Below are positions 1 to 8,994 of a stretch of 64,000 nucleotides of DNA, piece by piece. Position 1 is the first letter of the stretch; each line of letters starts with the position of its first letter. The stretch is from CAKZQX01 sp034435975 (GTDB lineage Bacteria > Chloroflexota > Chloroflexia > Chloroflexales > Chloroflexaceae): positions 274,758 through 338,757 of the forward strand of contig DAOTWD010000145.1 of assembly GCA_034435975.1 (NCBI GenBank), given 5' to 3'. The notes under the pieces are model-generated. The model saw only the letters and a program-made list of their open reading frames with translations. It was not told the origin of the DNA and did not search any database. The position numbers and the translations under genes were made by a program.

Positions 1-6
1 GAGGAT

Positions 7-1527
7 ATGCGTGTTGGGAAGTTTGTGGTTATTCAGGGCGAAAAACATGAGTTCTTCTCGATGATCACCGATGTTGTGCTGGAGGCCACCAACCAGAAAG
101 TACTGATCGATCCCCCCGATGGTGACGCTTTTATTCACGAAGTACTGGCGGGAACATCAACCTATGGCGCGCTGTCATTGATGCCCCGCCTGATGCTGCC
201 TTCCGATCTGGAACAACATTTGCTGCCAGTGAAGACCATCCCGCGACACTTCTCAGCGGTGTATGAGGCGACAGAACAGGATTTTACCCGCGTCTTTGGC
301 ACCGAGGGGAGCGCGCAGTTTGAGATTGGCCGTCCCCTGGATATGGATGTGCCGGTCTGTATCAATCTCGAGCGACTGGTTGAACGCAGCAACGGTATTT
401 TTGGCAAGAGTGGCACCGGTAAGAGTTTTCTGACCCGTCTGTTGTTATGCGGTGTGATCTATGGCAAAGTTGCTAGTAATCTGATCTTTGATATGCATAG
501 CGAATATGGATGGGACGCCAACACCGAAGATGGTGGTTTTGTGAAAGGCTTGCGCCAGCTTTTTGGCAGTGAGGTTTTGATATACTCGCTCGATCCCGAA
601 ACGTCACGCCGCCGCAAGGTCAATATTGATGGTGAAGTGCTGATCGGTCTGGATCACATTGATGTCGAAGATATTATTCCGCTGGAGAACGAGTTGAACT
701 TAAGCAGCACGGCCACCGAGTCGTCCTATCTGCTGGCCGAGCGGTTCAAGCAGCAGTGGTTGCGACAACTGATTGCTATGGATAGCGAGGCCTTAAAAGA
801 GTTTGCCGAGAGTACTGGTGCCCATGTCGGGGCAATGAGTGCCCTCAAACGGAAACTCAGCCAGATTCCGCGCCTGGGATTTATCCGCGACCAGGCTGAT
901 TTCTCCGTGGTGGATCGCATGATCGATGCGCTGGCGAACGGACGGCATGTCGTCCTGGAGTTTGGGCGTCATGATAGTGGCCTGGCCTACATGCTCGTTG
1001 CGAATATCATCACCCGCCGTATTCGCCGCCGCTGGGTGGAACAGACCGAGCTTTTTTTGAGTACCAAGAATCCGGCGGATAAACCCCGTCAGTTAATGAT
1101 TACGATTGAAGAGGCGCACAAGTTTCTCAATCCCACGACGGCTCGCCAGACGATCTTCGGCACGATTGCGCGCGAATTGCGGAAATATAGCGTCACCCTG
1201 CTCGTGGTTGATCAACGCCCGTCCTCGATCGATAGTGAAGTCATGAGTCAGCTTGGTACGCGCATCACGGCATTATTGAACGACGATAAAGATATTGACG
1301 CAGTGTTTACCGGTGTCAGCGGCAGCGGTGGCCTGAAGGCCGTTCTTGCCAGTCTGGATTCCAAACAACAGGCACTGGTGCTGGGGCATGCGGTTCCGAT
1401 GCCGGTAGTGGTGCGTACCCGGCCCTACGATAGCGACTTTTACAAAGCGGTGGGCCGCGCAAATCAGCGTTCCCCGGATGGATATCGTAAGGCCATCGCC
1501 GAGATGGATGAACTTTTCCCGGAGTAG
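7..1527 (+). CDS. HerA/FtsK-type DUF87 ATPase
   Basis: A 506-residue P-loop ATPase of the HerA-FtsK superfamily. Seen in the sequence: a small beta-rich N-terminal domain (residues 1-100, HAS-barrel-like), a Walker A motif GKSGTGKS at 133-140, and a Walker B strand LMITIEEAH at 363-371 followed by a conserved arginine-rich ARELRKYSV segment. Family knowledge: such proteins form hexameric DNA-pumping rings, often with a NurA nuclease in DNA end resection. No NurA-like gene is visible next to it, but the left flank is outside the window. The start used has GAGG only a few bases upstream, so the true start could lie further left. Function as a DNA translocase is inferred from family. Confidence 0.85.
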   Translation: MRVGKFVVIQGEKHEFFSMITDVVLEATNQKVLIDPPDGDAFIHEVLAGTSTYGALSLMPRLMLPSDLEQHLLPVKTIPRHFSAVYEATEQDFTRVFGTEGSAQFEIGRPLDMDVPVCINLERLVERSNGIFGKSGTGKSFLTRLLLCGVIYGKVASNLIFDMHSEYGWDANTEDGGFVKGLRQLFGSEVLIYSLDPETSRRRKVNIDGEVLIGLDHIDVEDIIPLENELNLSSTATESSYLLAERFKQQWLRQLIAMDSEALKEFAESTGAHVGAMSALKRKLSQIPRLGFIRDQADFSVVDRMIDALANGRHVVLEFGRHDSGLAYMLVANIITRRIRRRWVEQTELFLSTKNPADKPRQLMITIEEAHKFLNPTTARQTIFGTIARELRKYSVTLLVVDQRPSSIDSEVMSQLGTRITALLNDDKDIDAVFTGVSGSGGLKAVLASLDSKQQALVLGHAVPMPVVVRTRPYDSDFYKAVGRANQRSPDGYRKAIAEMDELFPE

Positions 1528-1627
1528 GGGCGTGGCAGTCTACCGTTGCTGCGCCCCTCCTGGAGGCCTCTGGTCTGAACAGACCGCTCTCCAGGCGGAA
1601 GGCAGGCCTCTGCTGTCCCGGTGCATA

Positions 1628-2866
1628 TCACTGTAGCCGGGCAAGGGTCAGCGTGCCCATCAGCATCAACATGGCAGCCAGGCCAAAACTCAGTGCTGGT
1701 GAACCGATCGTCCACACCACACCGACGGTCGCGCTGGAAACGAACCGGGCTATACCATTGATCGCGCCAAGGGTACCATAGCTCATCGTCAGGATGTCCG
1801 GTGACACGATTGCGGCCGTTACGGTCGGCTCCAGTGCTTCCTGCACAGCGACATACAGCCCGGCCAGAAAGAATATAGCGCTCAACAGGAGCAGGCTATC
1901 AACCCGAAACCAGAACACTAGTGCAGTGAGCGTAGCCGTCAACGTACCGAGGATATACCCTGCCCTCAGCGTTGACATGTGACCAATCCGATCGGCCATC
2001 ACACCGATCGGGTAAGAAGCAGCAACCTGTACGATGTTGCGCCCGACATACAGAAGACCAGCGACCTGGGCAGCGGGTACAATGCCCAGCGACTCCGTGA
2101 GTAATGTCGTTGCTGCCAGGATCAGCAAGCTGTGAGAAAAATCACCAACTCCGAAGATTCCAACCGCGCTCAGGTAGTGCTTGAACCGAGGGGATACCTC
2201 GCGTAGCGAGCTGAACAATCGGAGCGCCGGATTCGCTGTGTGCTGGGGATCCTGGACGAGCGTCAGGAAGGACAGCACCGCCAGCACGCCAGGAATGACC
2301 GAGAGCCACAAGACGAAGCGGAATGGAGCAGCAGCATCCGCCCACGGCCATGTCTGAATCCATTCCATCAGCGCAACACCCAGCAACGGGCCGGCCACGG
2401 CCCCGATCGTATCCGTTGCCCGATGGAATCCAAACGCCCGTCCACGAGTTTCCGGGCTAACTGCCTGGATCACGATAGCATCACGCAACGGGCCACGTAA
2501 GCCTTTGCCAAACCATGAAACAACCCGACCGAGGAGCAATAATGGCCAGCCGACAGCGAGCGCAATCAACACCTGACCTGATGGCGTCAGGGCATAGCCG
2601 ATCAGTACCAGCAACTTGCGCCGTCCGATTCTATCGGCAATATAGCCAGCCCCCAGTCTGGTGAAGCTTGCGACCGCATCGGCAATGCCCTCGATAATCC
2701 CCAGGGCTGCCGCCGGAATGCCAAGAACCACAAGCAAGCCCGGCAGAAGAACCGTGGTGGTCTCGTAGCACAAATCACCAAGCGCACTGGTTATGCCTGC
2801 ACCAACAACCGTGCGGTTCAGCCAGTATGGAGCGTGCGTATGGTGCGTATCAGAGTCAATGGTCAT
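1628..2866 (-). CDS. Major facilitator superfamily permease
   Basis: A 412-residue integral membrane protein with about 12 hydrophobic segments. The MFS loop 2-3 signature is visible as AGYIADRIGRRK near residue 75, followed by a GKGLRGPLRDA loop near 118, typical of a broad group of drug/sugar/organic-acid exporters. The substrate cannot be read from the sequence. It lies 155 bp downstream of the small gene that ends the kinase/phosphatase operon and on the same strand, so it may be read through. Only a weak GCAGG precedes the start codon. It converges on the HerA-like gene, with 100 bp between the stops. Confidence 0.85.
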   Translation of the reverse strand: MTIDSDTHHTHAPYWLNRTVVGAGITSALGDLCYETTTVLLPGLLVVLGIPAAALGIIEGIADAVASFTRLGAGYIADRIGRRKLLVLIGYALTPSGQVLIALAVGWPLLLLGRVVSWFGKGLRGPLRDAIVIQAVSPETRGRAFGFHRATDTIGAVAGPLLGVALMEWIQTWPWADAAAPFRFVLWLSVIPGVLAVLSFLTLVQDPQHTANPALRLFSSLREVSPRFKHYLSAVGIFGVGDFSHSLLILAATTLLTESLGIVPAAQVAGLLYVGRNIVQVAASYPIGVMADRIGHMSTLRAGYILGTLTATLTALVFWFRVDSLLLLSAIFFLAGLYVAVQEALEPTVTAAIVSPDILTMSYGTLGAINGIARFVSSATVGVVWTIGSPALSFGLAAMLMLMGTLTLARLQ

Positions 2867-3021
2867 ACCTGCGAGCCGTTCGTGATGCAGGAATGTAAGG
2901 TAGGCAACGCCAGATCAGCGCACGTCTCGCGCCGAATGTCAGCGCACCGTCTGATCTCCTCATGCCCCCTTGTCTGCGTCCCTCGGTGCACTTGCTGCGG
3001 TCAACATATTGCGTGGTCATC

Positions 3022-3267
3022 CTACAATCGGAAGAAATCAATCACGCGATCGCGCTCTTCTTCGCTGGGCATCAGTTCAATGAACGTAATGCGATGCCAG
3101 GGGAAAATAACGGCCTGAACCCCACCAGTAAGATAGGGCACATCCTTTCCATCGCGCTTGCGTACATTGGTGACCTTGATAAAGGCATCGGTTGGTTGCG
3201 GCTCTTCATCAATATCCGCCAGTACCGGATCTTCACCCATAATATGCAGAACGACCGTCTTTGCCAT
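3022..3267 (-). CDS. Small conserved-looking protein, unknown function
   Basis: An 81-residue acidic protein that I do not recognise. It is preceded by a strong GGGAGGT ribosome site and follows the FHA gene by 11 bp, so it is almost surely co-transcribed and co-translated with it. The sequence alternates beta-strand-like stretches (TVVLHIMGED, AFIKVTNV, VQAVIFPWHRITFIEL) and ends in an acidic helix, which suggests a small beta-barrel or SH3-like fold. There is no signal peptide or membrane segment. Its position as the last gene of the kinase/PP2C/vWA/FHA operon suggests an accessory role in that pathway. This is inference only. Confidence 0.75.
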   Translation of the reverse strand: MAKTVVLHIMGEDPVLADIDEEPQPTDAFIKVTNVRKRDGKDVPYLTGGVQAVIFPWHRITFIELMPSEEERDRVIDFFRL

Positions 3268-3278
3268 ACCCCACCTCC

Positions 3279-3779
3279 CTAGTGAAATTCAATGCGCAGA
3301 ATCAACGTCCCAAATGTAAGTTCATCGCCATCGTGGAGCGGAAAGGCAACGTGAGGATCAATCCGGGTCGCATTGATAAATGTACCATTGGCACTATTCA
3401 GATCTTGCAACACACAGGCACCCTGCTGAAAAGAAATGATGGCATGTCGTCGTGATACACCCGCATCATAGCCACCATCCAGCCCCAGATCAACGTCAGG
3501 AAAAATGCCACGCGCATTATCCTTCCGCCCGATCAAGATATCCTCACCAGTATCCAGGGTCATCCGTCGTCCACTGTTCAGCACGACAAGCATAATCGAG
3601 CGTCCCACTCTGGCCTGTACAAGGGGTGCAGCCACCACCCGGGGCTGTTCCGGTTGACGTTGACGCAACGCCGCCGTCGTCTCTTTCGCGGATGGACGTG
3701 TCAGGAAACTGGCACCACATTCCGAGCAGAAAATGGCACCATCCAGCTGGCTAGCATGGCAGTTTGGACAGGTTTGCAT
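3279..3779 (-). CDS. Zinc-ribbon FHA-domain protein
   Basis: A 166-residue protein with an N-terminal zinc ribbon (CPNC near residue 4 and CSECG near 18) and a C-terminal FHA domain (about 65-160). The FHA signature is clear: LIGRKDNA, then SRRHAIISF, then LQDLNSANGTFIN. Family knowledge: FHA domains bind phosphothreonine peptides, so this is a likely reader of the kinase encoded upstream in the same operon. The start is chosen at the ATG preceded by GAGGCATTG rather than the TTG one codon earlier. It lies 30 bp downstream of the vWA gene. Binding partner inferred, domain assignment secure. Confidence 0.93.
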   Translation of the reverse strand: MQTCPNCHASQLDGAIFCSECGASFLTRPSAKETTAALRQRQPEQPRVVAAPLVQARVGRSIMLVVLNSGRRMTLDTGEDILIGRKDNARGIFPDVDLGLDGGYDAGVSRRHAIISFQQGACVLQDLNSANGTFINATRIDPHVAFPLHDGDELTFGTLILRIEFH

Positions 3780-3809
3780 CAATGCCTCACAACGAGCAAG
3801 TGCAGCAGT

Positions 3810-5084
3810 TCATACCTTGCGCTCTTTGCGCATACCACTCTTGCCCATCAGACCGCGTGTCCCATACTTGATCCGTTTGCGCCCCTCGTCCGACGTATGA
3901 CCCGATCGCAGCAACCGGGTCGCCTCATCCTGTACCGTACGGGCCAGATCGACCTCACCCGCTTCAAACAGGCGGGTACCGGCCATTTGCAGCCGGCGCG
4001 TCGCCTCTTCAATCCGCCCCGCCTCCACATCCTGCCAGGCGCTCGCTTGCAAGCGATACGCCACCAGGCGCTCCAACCAGTATTTGACCGTACCATCAAC
4101 CTCATACGTCGCCTTCGCCTCTGGCACTACAGCCACTCGCAACACCACCTCACTGACCTGGTTCTGCACATTGACACCAGGCAAATCATAGCGCAACGTC
4201 AAGCGGAGCAACGGATGTTCGCCGACATCCATCGGCGGCACCACGAGTTCCAACAGAAAGGCCTGCGGATCGCTGTTGGGCCAGTCACCCAGCTTCCCGT
4301 TCCAACAGAACTCCCGATCCTCGGTCATCGGTACCGTCGCCATATAGGGGCGTACCCGATCCACCGACCGCACCAGACCACCAGGACGCATCTCGGCGGT
4401 AAGCTGCACATTCTGGGCAAAAATCGAATGCAAGCGCTGCACCTCTTCGGTAAAAACCTGGGTGATTTCCTGAACAGACGTGATATAGTGTGCCCGGCTA
4501 TTCTCACGGGCGGCCATCGTCTCCAGCAAATCTTCATTCCACTCGGTGCCGATGCCCAGCGCCGTTAACCCAATATCGCGGCTCTGCAAGCGGCGGGCAA
4601 TTTCAACACAGCGCCCCTCATCGCCATAGGTGCGCCCATCGGTGAGCAATAGCAAGCGGCTGATGCTGCGGCGGAGGGTCGTACGCTGTAATTCATGGAG
4701 TGCCAGCGCCATACCGGTTGCCATCTCGGTACCCCCAATTGCTTGTATGCCGCCGATCACATGCTTGATGTCGGCCTTATTGCGCACACGCTGGGCCGGC
4801 ACGACCACTTCCGCCCGATCATTAAATGTAATCAATGCAAAATGATCATCTGGCCCTAACTGATCAATAATGCGCCCGATCGCCTCTTTGACCTGCATTA
4901 ATCGTTCGCCGCGCATAGAGGAGCTACGGTCAAGAACCAGACACAGATTCAGCGGCAACGTGGGAAGCACCGCTGGCAATCCATAGGGCGTCACATCGAT
5001 CAGTACATACAACAATTGTTGTTCAGTGCTTGCTAGCAGAGTCTCACGGCTCAGTGTCCAGTGAAGTTGTATGCCAGGACTCAT
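3810..5084 (-). CDS. von Willebrand factor A domain protein
   Basis: A 424-residue cytoplasmic-looking vWA protein. The MIDAS motif is DRSSS at about 52-56, with the second conserved threonine in a GGTEMATGM loop and the third acidic element in LLLLTDGRTYGDE. The C-terminal half carries a beta-rich domain and a final helical region rich in Ala, Glu and Arg. The start codon overlaps the PP2C stop as ATGA, which fixes this start and shows translational coupling. A longer reading frame runs upstream but lies inside the phosphatase gene. It has a paralogue at 61.3-62.7 kb in this window. In this operon it probably acts as a metal-dependent protein-binding module linked to Ser/Thr phosphorylation (inference). 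Confidence 0.92.
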   Translation of the reverse strand: MSPGIQLHWTLSRETLLASTEQQLLYVLIDVTPYGLPAVLPTLPLNLCLVLDRSSSMRGERLMQVKEAIGRIIDQLGPDDHFALITFNDRAEVVVPAQRVRNKADIKHVIGGIQAIGGTEMATGMALALHELQRTTLRRSISRLLLLTDGRTYGDEGRCVEIARRLQSRDIGLTALGIGTEWNEDLLETMAARENSRAHYITSVQEITQVFTEEVQRLHSIFAQNVQLTAEMRPGGLVRSVDRVRPYMATVPMTEDREFCWNGKLGDWPNSDPQAFLLELVVPPMDVGEHPLLRLTLRYDLPGVNVQNQVSEVVLRVAVVPEAKATYEVDGTVKYWLERLVAYRLQASAWQDVEAGRIEEATRRLQMAGTRLFEAGEVDLARTVQDEATRLLRSGHTSDEGRKRIKYGTRGLMGKSGMRKERKV

Positions 5085-6454
5085 CCAGATGGCCTTTCTG
5101 CAATCGGTAGGGTGACCACGACCGCCGAAATATTGTCTTCTCCACCGGCGAGATTCGCCAGGGCGATCAGTTCTGCGCATGCATCGTGTGGCCAGCGATG
5201 CTCCTCCAGTACCTGCTGGAGTTGATCCTCGGACAGCATACCCCACAATCCATCACTACACAACAACAGATGCGTGCTATCTTCCAGGGGCTGATAGATA
5301 AAGTCTACCTGTACCTGCGGTTGCTGCCCAATGGTGCGATACAACTGGCTGCGCAACGGGTGATGACGAGCAGTAGACGGGTCGAGTTGCCCTAGCTGGA
5401 TCAAGCGCCCTACTGCCGAGTGATCATCGGTAAGGCACCGCAAGCCTCCTGCCTCCAGAATGTAGGCCCGCGAGTCGCCTACATGGGCGATATACAGCGC
5501 ATGGCCCAACAACAACGCGGCCGTACAGGTCGTTCCCATATCTGAGTTGACCATCTGCGCATGATCCCAGATAGCCCGATTAGCCTCCTGGACTGCGGCA
5601 ATCATTAAGGGTTGGAGCGCCTCGCTCATCGCATTGTCCAGTGCGGGAAGCATCAGTTGCGAGATAACTTCATACACCACGGTGCGTATGGCCAGACGAC
5701 TGGCAATTTCACCACGATCATGCCCGCCCATCCCATCAGCAACAACAAACAGACCCATCGGTACATCCATATCTTCACGGGGGAGGGTGGTCAACAAGGC
5801 GAAGACACTGTCTTGATTCTCCTGGCGCATACGCCCAACATCACGCAGAGCCGTGGCAGCTAATCCTTGCACCGAACGCTGGTGGATCAGGGTGGGCATG
5901 CGCTCAGCGCCGAGGATGTGTGTATCTCTGACGTAGGATGTCAGGTCTTGATCATCACAACGATCATAACGATCATGCAGATCCTGGTCGTCAACAGCGA
6001 TGTCTTCCACGCCGAGCGGCCGGTGTGTTGATTGCAAGGCTAACACACTCAACGGCTCAGTCGGCGCGTCCGAGGCAACTGGCATCGGTACGGTATCAAC
6101 CGCCGGTGCGATGCCTGAGAGCTGGTCTGATGTTGACAATATCCGATCAGGAGTGAGCGATTCGCCCGTCTGTGGCACATTCGCAATTGGAGCAGAATCT
6201 TCCCACCAGGGCCGCTGGTCTGATAGGTCGGCGTTGATAGCCAATGACGGAGCATCACCAGTGAGCGAGTGATCGCCCCCGGATGCCAGCGCTGTCTCAT
6301 CTATCTCCTCTGTCTCGTCTGTATCCACGGTCAACACGTCTGCATCAGCATCCGGTTCAAGATTGTCTCCATGATCGTCCAGCGTCTGCTGGGGGGTGTC
6401 TGACAACGCGGGCGGTGCGGGTGGTTCACCATCGACGATTTCGTCAGCTGTCAT
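5081..6454 (-). CDS. PP2C-family Ser/Thr protein phosphatase
   Basis: A 457-residue protein. Residues 1 to about 195 are acidic, Asp/Thr/Pro-rich and probably disordered. The PP2C catalytic domain follows, with ENQDSVFAL, DGMGGHDRGE, HVGDSRAY, LCSDGLWGM and the metal-binding GGEDNISAVVV near the C terminus. These give the full set of acidic residues for two metal ions. Family knowledge: it removes phosphate from Ser/Thr of targets of Hanks-type kinases, here most likely the kinase encoded just upstream. The start is chosen at the ATG preceded by GGAGCAGTGT. An ATG four codons earlier lacks a ribosome site. The long acidic N-terminal extension is unusual for bacterial PP2Cs and may be a regulatory or phosphorylated tail. 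Confidence 0.95.
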   Translation of the reverse strand: MTADEIVDGEPPAPPALSDTPQQTLDDHGDNLEPDADADVLTVDTDETEEIDETALASGGDHSLTGDAPSLAINADLSDQRPWWEDSAPIANVPQTGESLTPDRILSTSDQLSGIAPAVDTVPMPVASDAPTEPLSVLALQSTHRPLGVEDIAVDDQDLHDRYDRCDDQDLTSYVRDTHILGAERMPTLIHQRSVQGLAATALRDVGRMRQENQDSVFALLTTLPREDMDVPMGLFVVADGMGGHDRGEIASRLAIRTVVYEVISQLMLPALDNAMSEALQPLMIAAVQEANRAIWDHAQMVNSDMGTTCTAALLLGHALYIAHVGDSRAYILEAGGLRCLTDDHSAVGRLIQLGQLDPSTARHHPLRSQLYRTIGQQPQVQVDFIYQPLEDSTHLLLCSDGLWGMLSEDQLQQVLEEHRWPHDACAELIALANLAGGEDNISAVVVTLPIAERPSG

Positions 6455-6535
6455 ACACTGCTCCATTTGCGGTAGTTAGCGCACGATTACTATTCTACGG
6501 CCCACACTGCAATCATTTCATTATGAGACACAAAC

Positions 6536-6574
6536 TGCCTGCCCTCTGGTTGCACCAGATTGAAGCGGCAGGCA
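6536..6574 (-). terminator. Hairpin after the kinase gene, terminator-like
   Basis: An 8-bp stem TGCCTGCC/GGCAGGCA with an inner CTGGT/ACCAG stem lies between the kinase stop and the phosphatase start. On the transcribed strand it is followed only by a mildly T-rich stretch (GTTTGTGTC), so it may attenuate rather than end transcription of the operon. Confidence 0.5.
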
Positions 6575-6643
6575 CGTTATAGTGAACAAGGTCACAGGCG
6601 ATCGGCGCGCCGTGCAGCTTATGACCCGATCTTGACCGGCCAT

Positions 6644-8671
6644 TCAGGCCTTGAGCGCGTAAATAGAATGATCCAGCGAGCCGACATAGACCATACCATT
6701 GGCAACTGCTGGTGAAGAGACCACAGCTGCCTCCGTCTGATATTTCCAGATCAGTGCGCCCGTGCTAACATCAAGACAGTAAACACATCCATCTACGGCA
6801 CCAAAATAGAGTCGCCCGTTTTCATGACAGGGAGAGGAAGTGATCTGGCTGCCTGTCTCAAATTTCCAGGCCATACGCCCATGTTTCTTCTCCAGCGCAT
6901 ACATGTTGCCATCGGCGCTACCGACAAATACCCGGGTGCCAACAACACAGGGCCGGGCGTTCACATAATGACCGGTGCGATAGCGCCACACTGGCCACCC
7001 GCCCTCACTATCTAGGGCATACAGATGGTTATCCATTGAACCAACCAGTACCATCCCCTCACTAAACACCGGGGAAGATATGACCGGTTGCTGCGTGCGT
7101 TGTTTCCACTTGATATTGCCATTGCGAACATCGAGGCAGTAGACGTACCCATCATTGCCGCCAATATAGATTGCATCTTCGTGAATATAGGCCGAAGAGC
7201 GAATCGGCATCCAGGTACGGTATTTCCAGATGATCGTACCACGCATACCGTCCAGCGCATACACATGTTGATCATCCGAACCAATCACCACGATGCGATC
7301 ATACATCCGTGGTGATGAGCGAACCGGCCGCGTCGTACGAAACGTCCAGACCAGGTTGCCTCGCCGCTTGTCCAGGGAATACACAGCACCATCTTCAGAT
7401 CCGAATATAACATTACTTTCCCAGATAGTAGGCGAGGAACTGATGCCCCCCTCGGTGGCATACTTCCAACGGAACTCACCGCGGGTGCTGTCGAGTGCAT
7501 ACAGATTGGTGTCATAACAGCCCACAAACAGCATGCCACTGTTAATACAGGGCGAGGAGCGTACTTCATCTTCACAGGCAAACCGCCAGAGCAGTTCCGT
7601 CGTTGCGACCGGGCTGCTCAAGGACACAGCAGCACTGGATCGCGTCGCGGGTAGCGGATCTGCGCCCTCGCCAATCACGTTCTGGAGCGCCTGCCGCATT
7701 TCGTCAGCCGACGACCAGCGTGCCGTCAGTTCATACTCCAACGCACGCATCACCACGGCCTCCATTTCGGGTGAGATCGCCGGATTAACCTGGCGTAGGG
7801 GGCGCTCATGAAACGTGAAGGGTGTCTCGAGGCGCGGATCATTGCCGGAGAGCAGGTGGTGCAGCGTGGCACCAAGGGCATACAGGTCGCTCTGAGGTTC
7901 AACCACTCCGCGATACTGCTCGGGCGGCGAATAGCCTTCGGTGCCAATCATCGTACCTTTGCGATCCGTACGGCTAAGATTGCGCGCAATCCCGAAGTCA
8001 ATCAGAATAACCCGATTGTCAGCTGAGATCATGATGTTGGATGGCTTCATGTCTCGGAAAATAATCGCATGGGGCTGATGATGATGCAAATAGTGGAGCA
8101 CATCACAGATCTGGATAGCCCACCGGCACACCTGCGTTTCATCCAGCGGCTTTCCGGCTTCTTCTAGAATTGTTTCGAGGTCTTTGCCAACGACGAGCTC
8201 CATCACCAGATAGACACGTCCGTTCTCCTCAAAGAAATCAAAGACACGGGGAATAGCCGGATGCTGCAAGGTTGCCAGCAGACCGGCTTCACGCTCGAAG
8301 TTCTTGAGATTGAGCATCCGTGTCTGCGAGTCGGGGGCGCTCTGGTACATCTCCTTGATAGCGCACGCACGCATCACATCTTTAAAGCGCATATCCTGGC
8401 CGAGATAGACCATACTCATCCCACCAACACCGAGTGGCCCTTTGATGCGATACCGCCCCTGCAGCATGGTGTCAGTGGGTAACACCTGCATATGCCCAAT
8501 CCCGCGTTTCGTGCCAGGGGCTGCCGTGCCCAGGTTCCCCTGCTTTATCCCTGGAGGTGCCGGTTCGCCGCTATCGGCACGCTGCACATCTGCCGGATCG
8601 GGCGTGTTATCCGCGGTGGATGAAGGCATATGCGGATCCTTGCTCTTGCCAGGCTTTTTAATCAACGCCAT
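6644..8671 (-). CDS. Ser/Thr protein kinase with eight-repeat PQQ-like propeller
   Basis: A 675-residue fusion. Residues 70-335 are a Hanks-type kinase: glycine loop GVGGMSMVY, catalytic lysine K106 in CAIKE, an FRDMKPSN loop (D207, Phe replacing the usual His of HRD) and LIDFGIAR (D225). Residues about 365-675 hold eight tandem repeats of roughly 38-40 residues, each with a W-K/R-Y/F-x-T start, a SSP turn, and an LYALD-like end. Together they should form one closed eight-bladed beta-propeller. No membrane segment separates the two parts, unlike PASTA kinases, so it is probably cytoplasmic. Start chosen at the ATG after GAGGGAAAGC. First gene of a leftward operon with PP2C, vWA and FHA proteins, with a promoter at 8789-8817. 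Confidence 0.95.
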   Translation of the reverse strand: MALIKKPGKSKDPHMPSSTADNTPDPADVQRADSGEPAPPGIKQGNLGTAAPGTKRGIGHMQVLPTDTMLQGRYRIKGPLGVGGMSMVYLGQDMRFKDVMRACAIKEMYQSAPDSQTRMLNLKNFEREAGLLATLQHPAIPRVFDFFEENGRVYLVMELVVGKDLETILEEAGKPLDETQVCRWAIQICDVLHYLHHHQPHAIIFRDMKPSNIMISADNRVILIDFGIARNLSRTDRKGTMIGTEGYSPPEQYRGVVEPQSDLYALGATLHHLLSGNDPRLETPFTFHERPLRQVNPAISPEMEAVVMRALEYELTARWSSADEMRQALQNVIGEGADPLPATRSSAAVSLSSPVATTELLWRFACEDEVRSSPCINSGMLFVGCYDTNLYALDSTRGEFRWKYATEGGISSSPTIWESNVIFGSEDGAVYSLDKRRGNLVWTFRTTRPVRSSPRMYDRIVVIGSDDQHVYALDGMRGTIIWKYRTWMPIRSSAYIHEDAIYIGGNDGYVYCLDVRNGNIKWKQRTQQPVISSPVFSEGMVLVGSMDNHLYALDSEGGWPVWRYRTGHYVNARPCVVGTRVFVGSADGNMYALEKKHGRMAWKFETGSQITSSPCHENGRLYFGAVDGCVYCLDVSTGALIWKYQTEAAVVSSPAVANGMVYVGSLDHSIYALKA

Positions 8672-8788
8672 GCTTTCCCTCATTCTCTCAACGTACGGCA
8701 ACGCTGCGTGCTCTCTGTGTCATCCTCGACGTAGCACCATGTTCGTCTGGCGAATGTCCGCGGTGAGCGACTGCCCATGCTATGCTTT

Positions 8789-8817
8789 ATTATATGGATA
8801 ATATCAGAGCAAGGCAA
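8789..8817 (-). promoter_or_regulatory. Sigma-70-type promoter of the kinase operon
   Basis: On the minus strand TTGCCT (8817-8812), 17-bp spacer, TATAAT (8794-8789). It lies about 115 bp upstream of the kinase start. The -10 is a perfect consensus and the -35 matches 4 of 6. The rest of the 8672-8994 gap shows no gene. Confidence 0.6.
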
Positions 8818-8994
8818 CCTGGATTGGGTCTTTTCTGGATCTTCTTTGCCCTTCAGTCAGATATTCATCACCATACCCGGTAAACCCGACCTCGGTACAA
8901 CCAACCCGACGCCGGATCGCACCACGACATGGATGGCACGCAGATACCGTTTCCGTCTGGTTGGGATCACTGTCCTCCCGGTCAGTAAGCCGGA

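Noticed and set aside
3654..4568. Long plus-strand frame of 304 codons
   Set aside because: It runs antisense across the FHA and vWA genes, which have clear motifs. Its translation is low-complexity Arg/His/Gln and fits no family.
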